Assembly (NCBI RefSeq): GCF_023715415.1
Contig: NZ_JAMBOB010000001.1
Span: 434,001 to 498,000 of the forward strand
Reading direction: 5' to 3'
Source of the DNA: Neobacillus niacini
GTDB taxonomy: Bacteria > Bacillota > Bacilli > Bacillales > Cytobacillaceae
DNA: 64,000 bases
The translations under genes and the position numbers were made by a program. Numbering within the stretch: the first letter of the stretch is position 1; each line of letters begins with the position of its first letter. The notes under the pieces were generated by a model that was not told the origin of the DNA, did no database searches, and worked only from the letters and a program-made list of their open reading frames with translations. This document shows positions 43,313 through 52,409 of this stretch, in pieces.

Positions 43313-44038
43313 TTATGATTTTGTGACTTCTTCTGCTGGTTCCATATATTTATTTAGAGGAAATATCACCGTTTTTAATTGACCGGTCAAAAGGTTAACG
43401 AAGCCTTTTTGACTTTCATATATAAGAGAGGCAGCTTGTTTTAAAGTTTTTATATATTGCATTCTTGCATTCTTCCTAAGAGAAATATATTGCTCAGCCA
43501 TTTGTAGATATTGATCCATCATTTGATTATTTACCACCTTTTGAAGTGGTGCGTTCAAAATTGAAGCTGTTCTACTTTGAATTTGGTCAATTTGCTGATT
43601 AATATCTTCATAGGATATTTTCGGGAAAATATGCTGAAGAACTGTAGTTGACATTAAAAATTCCTCTCTTGCAGTTCTCTCCCAATTTCCAAATTCTTTG
43701 TTGAACTGTTCTCTTACAGATTTAATATTCTCCTGATTTCGTTTTATACTTTCAGCAAAATACATTGCTTCTTTCAAAAACACATCATCACGAAAATCGG
43801 CTTTTTTCGCCCATTGGTCTAACTCCCGAAATGCATGGTTCCAGAGAAGGTCCAGGGATGAATATTGATCTTCCTCCACAAGGATTGGCTCCTGTTCCTT
43901 TGATTCTAGAATGGGTTCTGTTCCCTCATTTTCTATAACTTCATTTTCAACTTTAGGATTATCCACAGAGTTTCGTCTCCTTTTAGTCGTTTTTGGTGTT
44001 TCGGAAATCTTTGGATTGGATTCTTTTTTATCAGGCAT
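43313..44038 (-). CDS. Phasin-like helical protein, 241 aa
   Basis: Helical, charged protein with a Lys/Arg/Ser-rich disordered N terminus (about 1-60) and a helical domain (about 60-235, LLWNHAFRELDQWAKKADF, MMDQYLQMAEQYISLRKNARMQYIKTLKQAASLIYESQKGF). It shares an LWN-x(2-6)-helix layout with the 40375-40989 phasin. GGGGGAG precedes the ATG. It lies 18 bases before the PhaR-like gene and behind an acyl-CoA ligase, so granule association is a fair inference. Confidence 0.7.
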   Translation of the reverse strand: MPDKKESNPKISETPKTTKRRRNSVDNPKVENEVIENEGTEPILESKEQEPILVEEDQYSSLDLLWNHAFRELDQWAKKADFRDDVFLKEAMYFAESIKRNQENIKSVREQFNKEFGNWERTAREEFLMSTTVLQHIFPKISYEDINQQIDQIQSRTASILNAPLQKVVNNQMMDQYLQMAEQYISLRKNARMQYIKTLKQAASLIYESQKGFVNLLTGQLKTVIFPLNKYMEPAEEVTKS

Positions 44039-44154
44039 TTATTTCTCCCCCTTATTCATTATTAAGGTAAATAAACGTGTTGTGTCATGGAAGGTTTCTT
44101 GATGTGTTCTACGAAGATTTGTGTAATAGGATGGATTGTGATGCTTAAAGTTTC

Positions 44155-45789
44155 TTATGAATAAATCTTTTTATTTTCTTCTTGACGAAGCATTCTCCTT
44201 AATAGTTTACCTACAGAAGACTTAGGCAGCTCCGCAAGAAATTCTATCTCTTTTGGTACTTTATAAGGAGCTAGATTTTGCTTTAGATATTCTATCAATT
44301 GCTCTGGTGTAACATTTGCACCACCTTTCACTTTCACATATGCCTTAACTGTTTCTCCTCGATAGGAGTCAGGTTTTCCAACTACAATTGCTTCTTCAAC
44401 TGCAGCATGCTGATAAATAATTTCCTCAATTTCACGAGGGTATACATTGTATCCGCTTGCAATAATCATGTCCTTTTTGCGATCTAATATATAGAAATAT
44501 CCATCTTCATCCATTTTGGCAATATCACCTGTAAAGAGCCAGCCGTCTCTAATTACTAATTGAGTGTCACTAGGACGTTTCCAGTAACCCTTCATTACTT
44601 GTGGACCGCGTAGAATTAACTCACCTGCTTCACCGACAGGTACATTTACATATCCATCTTCAGTCTCTTTAACAATCCGTGCTTCTGTCCCTGGGATAGG
44701 AATTCCTACACTTCCTAGTTTACGAGGAAGAAATGGCGGTGTAGAAATAGCTGAAGGAGCTGTTTCTGAAAGTCCATAGCCATCTGCAAGTCTTATTCCT
44801 GCACGTTTTTCAAAAGATTTCACTTGTTCTACAGGGAGTGGTGCACCACCACTATTAAAATAGAAAATGTCCTTAATTGCACTTTCTTCCAATTGTGGGT
44901 GACTGTTTAATGCAAATATCATCGTTGGGACTGCAGTCACCTGGAATGGTTTCTCTCTATTAATTATTTCGATTAATTCATTCACTTCGAAACGGGGAAG
45001 AATTAATTGGTTACAACCAATCCGTATCGCTGAAAGTGCATTGCATGATAATCCATAGACGTGAAACATTGGGAGAACACTGATGATTTTAAAATTTTCT
45101 GGTTTCTCATCAACAGCATTATAGGTAAAATCACAAACTTGAATAATATTAGCAAGAAGATTCTGATGGGTCAGCATTACCCCTTTGGAAACTCCAGTTG
45201 TTCCGCCAGTATATTGTAGAATAGCCACATCTTCTTCTATGTTTATTGGAATATCAGGAATCACATTATCATGTGTAAGAAAGTCATCAAAGTAAATATC
45301 ACCTTCAGCAAGGCTTACCCTGCTTCCGCCAAAACCAACTACTATTATTTTCTTCAAAGAAGTTTTTGGCTGAACTTCCTTTACCTTTTGATAGAATGCT
45401 TCAAATACCACCATATAGCTTGCCTCAGAATCGTTTAGGGCATATTCAATTTCTCTTTCGACATACATAGGATTAACTTGAACCGCAATTCCACCCAAGC
45501 GGAATGCTGCAAATAAGCTAAAAATATAATGAGGGCAGTTAGGCAGCATGATACCTACTCTATCACCCTTTTTGAAACCAATGCGATACAAGGAAGCAGC
45601 CAGCCATTCTGAAATTGCTCTTGTTTCTTTGTAACTCCATGACCTTTCATAGAAAGTAAGAGCAGGTTTTTCCCCGTGAATAGTTGCAGCTTGCTGCAAA
45701 AGATCAAATAACGAATCATAGTCTACTGATACCTCATTATTAATTCTTGGATCATAAAACTTTAACCACGGCTTTTGCGAATAAACCAT
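44155..45789 (-). CDS. Long-chain acyl-CoA ligase (AMP-binding), LcfA/FadD-like
   Basis: Adenylate-forming ligase of 544 aa that activates fatty acids to acyl-CoA. Motifs are the P-loop YTGGTTGVSKGVMLTHQN (about 192-209), FNSGGAPLP, DGYGLSETAPSA, GWLFTGDIAKMDEDGY and the C-terminal PKSSVGKLLRR with the catalytic Lys. ATG 45789 has AGGAGAGG at good spacing; the longer frame upstream is unlikely. It probably starts an operon with the phasin-like and PhaR-like genes (117 bases to the next gene, no terminator seen), so it may supply acyl-CoA for PHA or fatty-acid breakdown. Confidence 0.9.
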   Translation of the reverse strand: MVYSQKPWLKFYDPRINNEVSVDYDSLFDLLQQAATIHGEKPALTFYERSWSYKETRAISEWLAASLYRIGFKKGDRVGIMLPNCPHYIFSLFAAFRLGGIAVQVNPMYVEREIEYALNDSEASYMVVFEAFYQKVKEVQPKTSLKKIIVVGFGGSRVSLAEGDIYFDDFLTHDNVIPDIPINIEEDVAILQYTGGTTGVSKGVMLTHQNLLANIIQVCDFTYNAVDEKPENFKIISVLPMFHVYGLSCNALSAIRIGCNQLILPRFEVNELIEIINREKPFQVTAVPTMIFALNSHPQLEESAIKDIFYFNSGGAPLPVEQVKSFEKRAGIRLADGYGLSETAPSAISTPPFLPRKLGSVGIPIPGTEARIVKETEDGYVNVPVGEAGELILRGPQVMKGYWKRPSDTQLVIRDGWLFTGDIAKMDEDGYFYILDRKKDMIIASGYNVYPREIEEIIYQHAAVEEAIVVGKPDSYRGETVKAYVKVKGGANVTPEQLIEYLKQNLAPYKVPKEIEFLAELPKSSVGKLLRRMLRQEENKKIYS

Positions 45790-46013
45790 ACAATCCTCTC
45801 CTAATTCAATCAAGTTATTATCCACTTAAATTATTGTTTTAAAGAAGGTATTTGTAAATATACCCAAATCGACATTTTTCCACACTTTACAAGTAATGGA
45901 TGGTATTTACAAATTGCCTATAACGGTTTAAACAACAGTACACAAAGAAGATTGGTGTTTTTTGTCGAAAGATTAACCCTTGTTCACACAACTTTCGGAA
46001 TTACTACAAATTT
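45790..46013. other. Intergenic region behind adhE, upstream of the acyl-CoA ligase
   Basis: Two related sites in inverted orientation, GGTATTTGTAAATATACC (about 45846-45863) and GGTATTTACAAATTGCC (about 45903-45919), may be operators of the ligase operon. A Spo0A-box-like TTTGTCGAAAGA is at 45961-45972. No gene and no clear adhE terminator is seen. Confidence 0.4.
45961..45972 (+). promoter_or_regulatory. Spo0A-box-like site upstream of the acyl-CoA ligase
   Basis: TTTGTCGAAAGA matches the Spo0A box TTTGTCGAAAAA at 11 of 12 positions. It is about 170 bases before the ligase start, in a gap with no gene. Confidence 0.4.
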
Positions 46014-48617
46014 TTAGAAGCCTTTATATGCCTGTCGATAGATAGTTGCCAGCTCTGTTACAAGGGGTTGTTTTGGGTTTGCAATCGTATCTTGATCATC
46101 AAAGGCATGTTCTGCTAAACTATTAATTTTTTCTTCAAATACACTTTTGCTTATACCTACCTCTTCTATGCTTATTGGTAATTCCAAGTCAACAATAAGC
46201 TTCATGGTTGCTTGTACTAGACTCTCTACCCCTTCTTCCGTTGTCTTTGCAGGCAGACCAAGCATTTTAGCAATTTCAGCATAGCGCTGATCTGCTATAA
46301 AGTGTTCATATTTTGGATAAGTCATGAATTTATTCGGCTTTTGTGCATTATAACGAATTACATGTGGCAGCAAAATTGCGTTAGCACGACCATGAGCGAT
46401 GTTAAATTCAGCACCAAGTGCATGTGCTAGGCTATGGTTAATTCCTAAGAATGAATTTGCAAATGCCATACCAGCAATTGTTGATGCGTTGTGCATCTTT
46501 TCTCGGGCAAGCTCATCTTTTCCATCACGGTAAGCCTTTGGTAAATAATCAAAAACTAATTGAATTGCTTTTAAAGCCAATCCATCTGTAAAATCATTGG
46601 CAAGCACAGAAACATATGCCTCAATAGCATGTGTTAAAACATCTATTCCCGTATCTGCCGTAACATGCTTAGGAACAGTCATTACAAACTGAGGATCGAC
46701 AATAGCCAAATCTGGTGTTAGTTGAAAATCTGCTAGCGGATATTTGATATTTGCCTTCTTATCCGATATAACCGAGAAGGAGGTTACCTCAGAGCCTGTT
46801 CCAGATGTGGTCGGTATGGCAACAAGAATAGCCTTCCCACGAAGTGAAGGGAATTTTACCACTCTTTTACTAGGGTCAAAGAATTTTTGTTTTAAACTAT
46901 TAAAATCTGCTTCTGGATGCTCATAGAATAGCCACATAGCTTTTACAGCGTCCATGACAGAGCCGCCTCCAAGAGCGATTAAACAGTCTGGCTGGAATTT
47001 TCTCATCCTTTCTGCACCTCTGTGAACCACCTCAATATCTGGTTCAGCTTCAATATCATACAAAACTTCGTATTGGATATTGGAAGGATTCTTTTCCAAC
47101 TGGTAAAGTACTTTATCAATTGATCCATTTTTCATTTGACTTGAACTCGTTACAATAAATACCTTTGAAGTCCCGGGAATAGAAGAGAGCACTTGAATGG
47201 AGTTTCTTTCAAAAAATATTTGTGATGGAACTTTAAACCATTGTGTCATGTTTCTCCTTTTTGCAACTTTTTTAATGTTCATTAGATTTTCTGCTCCGAC
47301 ATTCTGAGACACCGAGTTCCCTCCATATGTTCCGCACCCAATTGTTAAGGACGGTAAAGATGTGTTATAAATATCACCAATGGCCCCATGAGTAGAAGGT
47401 GTATTAACCATAATTCTTCCTGCCTTCATTCGTATGGCAAAGGTATCGATGACATTTTGGTCAGCTGTATGAATAGCTGCAGAGTGGCCAAGGCCACCGT
47501 ATTCCAGTGTTTCTTCTGCGATTAGCAGCCCTTCAGCTAGACTATTTACTTTATAACAGGCAAGAATAGGACTTAATTTTTCACAAGAAAGCGGGAATTT
47601 AGCTCCTACCCCTTTTAATTCTGCAATTAATATTTTGGTATTTACAGGTACATCCACTCCTGCCATTTTTGCAATCATAAAAGCTGGTAATCCTACAATC
47701 ATCGGATTTAAAGAGGCATTCCTTTCATCTATCACTGCCTTTTCAATCATTTGTTTTTCTTCATTATTTAAGAAATAACAATTGTTATCGATCATTTCCA
47801 GTTTTACTTCATTATAAATCTCATTGTCGATAATAAGTGCTTGTTCAGAGGCACAAATCATTCCGTTGTCGAAGGTTTTGGATAGAATAATGTCGTTTAC
47901 TGCTCGTTTAATATTGGCTGTTTTTTCAATATAACAAGGAACATTTCCTGCCCCTACACCAAGTGCTGGTTTTCCAGAACTATATGCGGCTTTCACCAAA
48001 TTAGGTCCCCCAGTAGCCAAGATGAGAGATATTTTTGGATGTTTCATCAAAGTCTGAAAAGCTTCATGAGAGGGAATATCAATCCATTGGATGCAATTCT
48101 CTGGTGCACCTGCCTTTAATGCAGCAGCCCGAAGAAGTTTTGCAGTTTCAACACAGCATTTTTGTGCATATTTCGGAAATGCAAATATAATGGGATTTCT
48201 GGTTTTAAGCGAAATCAATGATTTAAAAATGACGGTGGATGTTGGATTCGTAATAGGTATAACGCCTGCAATGACACCCACTGGCTCAGCCATCTCTACC
48301 ATGCCTTCATGCTCATTTTCACTTATGACTCCCACTGTTTTCATATCTCTTATGTTGTTGTAGATATATTCAGTCGCAAACATATTTTTGAAAACCTTAT
48401 CCTCATATACACCTCTTCTTGTTTCCTCAACTGCAAGCTTTGCCAGGTCTTTGTGATGGTCAAGTGCAGTATAAGCCATTTGCTTGACAATCTCGTCGAC
48501 CATCTCCTGATTGTAGCATCGAAATTCAGCTAATGCCTTTACACCATTTCTTGCTAAGAAATCTATCCCCGCTGCAACATTTTGCTTTTCCTGAACTACT
48601 TTTTCTTCAACTGCCAT
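46014..48617 (-). CDS. adhE: Bifunctional acetaldehyde-CoA/alcohol dehydrogenase AdhE
   Basis: An 867 aa fusion of an acylating aldehyde dehydrogenase (about 1-440, catalytic Cys in NGMICASEQAL near 252) and an iron-dependent alcohol dehydrogenase (about 460-867, GGGSVMDAVKAMW and the iron ligands in HSLAHALGAEF and GRANAILLPHV). It reduces acetyl-CoA to ethanol with two NADH under fermentative conditions and typically forms spirosomes. GGAGGGATAG precedes the ATG. It is a single gene with a long palindrome upstream. Confidence 0.96.
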   Translation of the reverse strand: MAVEEKVVQEKQNVAAGIDFLARNGVKALAEFRCYNQEMVDEIVKQMAYTALDHHKDLAKLAVEETRRGVYEDKVFKNMFATEYIYNNIRDMKTVGVISENEHEGMVEMAEPVGVIAGVIPITNPTSTVIFKSLISLKTRNPIIFAFPKYAQKCCVETAKLLRAAALKAGAPENCIQWIDIPSHEAFQTLMKHPKISLILATGGPNLVKAAYSSGKPALGVGAGNVPCYIEKTANIKRAVNDIILSKTFDNGMICASEQALIIDNEIYNEVKLEMIDNNCYFLNNEEKQMIEKAVIDERNASLNPMIVGLPAFMIAKMAGVDVPVNTKILIAELKGVGAKFPLSCEKLSPILACYKVNSLAEGLLIAEETLEYGGLGHSAAIHTADQNVIDTFAIRMKAGRIMVNTPSTHGAIGDIYNTSLPSLTIGCGTYGGNSVSQNVGAENLMNIKKVAKRRNMTQWFKVPSQIFFERNSIQVLSSIPGTSKVFIVTSSSQMKNGSIDKVLYQLEKNPSNIQYEVLYDIEAEPDIEVVHRGAERMRKFQPDCLIALGGGSVMDAVKAMWLFYEHPEADFNSLKQKFFDPSKRVVKFPSLRGKAILVAIPTTSGTGSEVTSFSVISDKKANIKYPLADFQLTPDLAIVDPQFVMTVPKHVTADTGIDVLTHAIEAYVSVLANDFTDGLALKAIQLVFDYLPKAYRDGKDELAREKMHNASTIAGMAFANSFLGINHSLAHALGAEFNIAHGRANAILLPHVIRYNAQKPNKFMTYPKYEHFIADQRYAEIAKMLGLPAKTTEEGVESLVQATMKLIVDLELPISIEEVGISKSVFEEKINSLAEHAFDDQDTIANPKQPLVTELATIYRQAYKGF

Positions 48618-48711
48618 TGCCTATCCCTCCAAATCAATCTTTTTAAGTGGGAATTTTTTTACTCCCATTAACCTATTCTGGCTAAAATATATCATGGTAA
48701 ACAACGCAAAA

Positions 48712-48723
48712 TTTGTCGAATTA
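48712..48723 (+). promoter_or_regulatory. Spo0A-box-like site upstream of adhE
   Basis: TTTGTCGAATTA matches 10 of 12 Spo0A box positions with the TTTGTCGAA core intact. It adjoins the palindrome 48726-48759. Confidence 0.35.
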
Positions 48724-48725
48724 CG

Positions 48726-48759
48726 TTCAAAAATGAATGAATGCCCATTCATTTTTGAA
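48726..48759. promoter_or_regulatory. 14 bp-arm palindrome upstream of adhE, FadR-like
   Basis: TTCAAAAATGAATG and CATTCATTTTTGAA are perfect 14 bp arms around AATGCC. The centre 48734-48751, TGAATGAATGCCCATTCA, closely resembles the Bacillus FadR operator (TGAATGA-N4-TCATTCA). It lies about 110 bases before adhE, on the adhE side of the ppc terminator. Confidence 0.6.
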
Positions 48760-48800
48760 AAATTCACAAATTGTTCACTAATTATCTTCACCTTCTCTTA

Positions 48801-48838
48801 TATAAATAAAACCGCATCCCTTAGTCTGGGATGCGGCT
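48801..48838 (-). terminator. Terminator of ppc
   Basis: A 12 bp stem AAGCCGCATCCC/GGGATGCGGTTT (48809-48838, one G-T pair) on the minus strand, followed by TATTTATAT; it lies 11 bases after the ppc stop. Confidence 0.85.
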
Positions 48839-48848
48839 TGAAATTAAA

Positions 48849-51611
48849 TCAACCAGTATTACGTAATCCAGCTGATATTCCACTTATGGTAAGAAGTACT
48901 TCAGTGATTAATTCTTCGGAAGGCTCGTCCTGTTTCCTTAATTGTTTAATTAATTCGACCTGCAAAAAGTTTAACGGATCGACATAAGGATTTCTTCGAT
49001 AGATTGAGTCCTTAATGTTAGGTGTATGATCAAGCAATTCTTTATCTTGAGTTATTTTGAGAAGAATAGCTTTTGTTCTTTCATATTCTTCAAGGATATT
49101 TGAAAAAATTCGCTCAGCAATTTTCTGATCCTCTACTAGTGATAAATATTCCTTAGCCGTTGTGATATCTGCTTTCATCAGAGCCATTTGGAGATTATCA
49201 ATCGTTGAGCGGAAAAATGGCCATTTTTCGTACATTTGCTGTAACTGTTGTAAATTTTGGTCACTTTGTGATGCAAAGCTTTCTAAACCAGATCCTGCTG
49301 CATACCAGGCTGGGAGCAGCTGCCTGCTTTGTGTCCAAGCAAAAACCCAAGGAATAGCTCTCAAATCCTCAAATCGACCGCGATTCTTTCTACTCATTGG
49401 TCTTGAGCCTATATTTAAGTCACCAAGCTCTCTTAATGGTGTTGCTTCATTAAAATAGGTTAAAAAGTCTGAATCACCAAAAACAAGCGATTGATACTTC
49501 TTTAGTGATATGCTGGAAATCTCTTCAATAGCTAACTCCCACGATTCATCCCTCAAATTTCCATGTTCTGCTTCTTTTGAAACATGCGCTGCTGCCAGCA
49601 TTAAAGTAGAAGTAGCCTGTTCTAAGCTCCTATAAGCGATATCTTCAAGCAAATAACGAGATGATAGCACTTCACCCTGCTCGGTAATTTTCACTCCATC
49701 ACCAATTGTTTCTGCCGGCTGTGAAAGTAGACTTTTATTTAATGGGCCGCCTCCACGTCCTAGTGAACCCCCTCGGCCATGGAAAAACTTCAATCCAATA
49801 TGGTACTTTTTTGCCATTTCATGAATCTCGAGCTGGGCTTTATATAGCTTCCAATTTGCGGTTAATGTACCGCCGTCCTTACTGCCATCTGAATAACCCA
49901 GCATAATTTCCTGTTGGTCATTCATTACCTTCAAATGATTACGATATAGAGACATTTTGAACAAGGTTTCCATAATTTTAGGTCCGGCAGATAAATCATC
50001 AATCGTTTCAAGTAATGGTGCGACATTTAATTGACTTTCAATCGTCCCATCAGCATGTAATCTATAGATCCCAGCTTCTTTTGCCAAAACAAGTACTTCA
50101 AGTAGGTCACTAGGCGATTTAGTCATACTGACAAGATAAACGGATATCGCACGTACGCCAAATTCCTTCTGAGCATCTTTTATCATTTGGAATACCTGAA
50201 TCATTTGTTGTGTTTCAGGTGTATAATCTTCATTTAGCAGCAGAAGTGGTCGAGGATCCATTAACGTATTTTCTAACGTTCTTATCTTTTCGTCTTCAGA
50301 TAGTTCCGCATAATTATCAGAAATTCGTACTTTACGCAATATCTCTGTAATGGCTGCCTCATGCTCACCGCTATGATTGCGAATATCAAGTGTAGCGAGA
50401 TGGAACCCGAATAGCTGTACCTGACGTATTAATTTTTGGATTGTTTTTAACTCATGTGCTGCGGGATGATGTTTATTTAAGCTTCTTTTAACTAAAAACA
50501 AATCTTCTAATAATTCTTCCGAAGAAAGATAGCCTAATTCAGATTTACCAACTTGTTTTAAACGTTCGATGATTATGGCGAATTTACGACGATATACTTC
50601 TGTTGTAATTGGCCATTTCTTATCTTCGGTTAAATATTTGTTTTCTTCTTCCTCTAAGGATTGAATTAGTTCTTGACTGACTTCCACTCTAGTTGTGGAA
50701 TGGCTGTAGCGTTTCATTAAATCGACAAGGACGTTTTTATATTTTTTTAAGACAAGCTTCCGCTGCTTATGTAACGTCTCCCATGTGATTTCTGGCGTAA
50801 CGTTTGGATTACCATCCCTGTCGCCGCCAATCCATGAACCAAATTTAAGAAAGTTAGGAACATCCCAATTTTTAGTTGAAAAGTTTTTCTCTAAGCAATC
50901 TTCAACTTCCCGATGAATTTCTGGAAGAACTTCAAATAATGTCTGATCAAAATAATATAGTCCATTTCGTACCTCATCCAATACTGTCGGCTTGGTATGG
51001 CGAAGTTCATCAGTCTGCCAGAGAATTGTTACTTCATTAAACAAACTTTCCTCAAGCTTTCGACGTTCTCTTGTTGTTAATAATGGATGATCCAGCTTCA
51101 TTAAAATACCAGCGATACGTTGTTGAATTTCTAATATGGAACGTTTTGCAGCTTCTGTAGGATGCGCTGTAATAACCAACTCTAGTGACAATTTGTTAAG
51201 GACATCCTGTATCATCTTTTCATCAATATTGTTTTCCTTTAGAGATAGAATTGCACTCTCAATGGAATCAGGTTGAACAATGGTATCGTCTTGTAGATGA
51301 TATTGTCTTTTTCTACGAATTCGGTGATTTTGTTCCGCAATGTTTATCAAATGAAAATACATCGAAAATGCTCGAATAACCTGTTTTCTCATCGGGCTGC
51401 TCAAGTTTGTAATTTCTTGTTTTAATTCAGCATAAATGTCTTGATCAAAGTGGATTCTAAGTGTTTTACATGTCATTCTAATTTTTTCCACTTTATCTAA
51501 TAGTTCAGTTCCACCATGATTCACAAGGATTTCACCAAGTATTTGTCCAAGTAATTTAACATCGCGACGAAGTGGAAGACTGCTGTCATTCATCTTCAAT
51601 TCTGTATTCAT
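48849..51611 (-). CDS. ppc: Phosphoenolpyruvate carboxylase
   Basis: Full-length 920 aa anaplerotic enzyme that carboxylates PEP to oxaloacetate. Active-site signatures are VITAHPTEAAKRS (His near 149) and FHGRGGSLGRGGGP; the C terminus ends RNTG, as in all typical PEP carboxylases. GGGAAGGTG precedes the ATG. Many Bacillaceae use pyruvate carboxylase; a PEP carboxylase alongside adhE and a ferredoxin oxidoreductase fits mixed fermentative metabolism. Single gene with terminator. Confidence 0.96.
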   Translation of the reverse strand: MNTELKMNDSSLPLRRDVKLLGQILGEILVNHGGTELLDKVEKIRMTCKTLRIHFDQDIYAELKQEITNLSSPMRKQVIRAFSMYFHLINIAEQNHRIRRKRQYHLQDDTIVQPDSIESAILSLKENNIDEKMIQDVLNKLSLELVITAHPTEAAKRSILEIQQRIAGILMKLDHPLLTTRERRKLEESLFNEVTILWQTDELRHTKPTVLDEVRNGLYYFDQTLFEVLPEIHREVEDCLEKNFSTKNWDVPNFLKFGSWIGGDRDGNPNVTPEITWETLHKQRKLVLKKYKNVLVDLMKRYSHSTTRVEVSQELIQSLEEEENKYLTEDKKWPITTEVYRRKFAIIIERLKQVGKSELGYLSSEELLEDLFLVKRSLNKHHPAAHELKTIQKLIRQVQLFGFHLATLDIRNHSGEHEAAITEILRKVRISDNYAELSEDEKIRTLENTLMDPRPLLLLNEDYTPETQQMIQVFQMIKDAQKEFGVRAISVYLVSMTKSPSDLLEVLVLAKEAGIYRLHADGTIESQLNVAPLLETIDDLSAGPKIMETLFKMSLYRNHLKVMNDQQEIMLGYSDGSKDGGTLTANWKLYKAQLEIHEMAKKYHIGLKFFHGRGGSLGRGGGPLNKSLLSQPAETIGDGVKITEQGEVLSSRYLLEDIAYRSLEQATSTLMLAAAHVSKEAEHGNLRDESWELAIEEISSISLKKYQSLVFGDSDFLTYFNEATPLRELGDLNIGSRPMSRKNRGRFEDLRAIPWVFAWTQSRQLLPAWYAAGSGLESFASQSDQNLQQLQQMYEKWPFFRSTIDNLQMALMKADITTAKEYLSLVEDQKIAERIFSNILEEYERTKAILLKITQDKELLDHTPNIKDSIYRRNPYVDPLNFLQVELIKQLRKQDEPSEELITEVLLTISGISAGLRNTG

Positions 51612-51704
51612 GCTTTCACCTTCCCTGTACTAGTTAATTGACTAAATTTTTTATTTATTAATATAACATATCTTTTCGCCTCATGTTAGAAGTTTTTTAA
51701 ATAA

Positions 51705-51737
51705 TAAAAAAAAACAACCCGGATTTTTCGGATTGTT
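51705..51737 (-). terminator. Terminator of the SRPBCC gene
   Basis: A 9 bp stem AACAATCCG/CGGGTTGTT on the minus strand (51713-51737, one G-T pair), followed by T9, 11 bases after the SRPBCC gene stop. Confidence 0.85.
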
Positions 51738-51748
51738 CCTGCAATTTA

Positions 51749-52198
51749 TCATCTTTTGTTAAACTCTTCAAGTTTCAAAGAGATGGCTGATGCCACTTCA
51801 TCCGTAGATTTGGGAATCGCATTTTTAAGAAGCGAATTTGCCAATGAACCTAGTGCCCCACTCGCATTAATTTCAAGAAAACCTGTCAACAATGTCTTAT
51901 TTCTATTTAGTGCTTGTGCTTCAAAATACCCCTCACCAATATACTTTTCATTCGTTCGCCTTAATTCAAAGGTTACTCGAGTTGGTTCGTTCCACTCTTT
52001 AATATCAATAACCAGACTAACCTTTTTTTTCATTATGCCAAGGTCACTTTTGAATTCCCATGTTATTATATTGTCATTAATTTGTTCATGCTGTATATAA
52101 CCAGGCACAAGTGGTGCCCAATTATTTGCATCTCGAATGAAGTCCCAAATCACGTTTATGGGGATAGCTAATTCTATTTGTTGCAGTTCGCTAGGCAT
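51749..52198 (-). CDS. SRPBCC family protein (CoxG/polyketide-cyclase-like)
   Basis: A 149 aa START-like/SRPBCC fold protein: the initial helix and strand IELAIPINVIWDFIRDANNWAPLVPGY match the CoxG branch, with VSLVIDIKEWNEPTRVTFEL and GYFEAQALNRNKTLLTGFLEINASGALGSLANSLLK. Such proteins bind hydrophobic ligands; the function here is unknown. ATG 52198 has AGAGGGA at good spacing; the longer upstream frame lies over a terminator hairpin. Confidence 0.8.
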   Translation of the reverse strand: MPSELQQIELAIPINVIWDFIRDANNWAPLVPGYIQHEQINDNIITWEFKSDLGIMKKKVSLVIDIKEWNEPTRVTFELRRTNEKYIGEGYFEAQALNRNKTLLTGFLEINASGALGSLANSLLKNAIPKSTDEVASAISLKLEEFNKR

Positions 52199-52224
52199 TG
52201 GTATCCCTCTTTCGTCTAAAATGT

Positions 52225-52256
52225 AAAAGACCTTCAATGCTGAAGGTCTTTTTTAA
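52225..52256. terminator. Hairpin with T tracts on both sides, terminator or attenuator
   Basis: Perfect 12 bp stem AAAAGACCTTCA/TGAAGGTCTTTT (52225-52236, 52241-52252), loop ATGC. It lies 26 bases before the SRPBCC start on the minus strand, with no recognised gene ending at it, so it may be a leader attenuator rather than a plain terminator. Confidence 0.5.
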
Positions 52257-52409
52257 ATATATATATGATAAATAGTGGTTTTATAGAAGAATGAATTGAT
52301 GTTGTAAAAATTCCTTTTACTTTAAATTCTGAAAATGGTTGATTATCAGATACACATCTTTTAAGATTTAGAATAATTGACTGATTAATAATTCGGAGGT
52401 AACGTGTAA

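Noticed and set aside
48726-48782. Rex (NADH-sensing) site upstream of adhE
   Set aside because: TTGTGAA occurs on the minus strand but the second half-site matches only about 4 of 7 bases.
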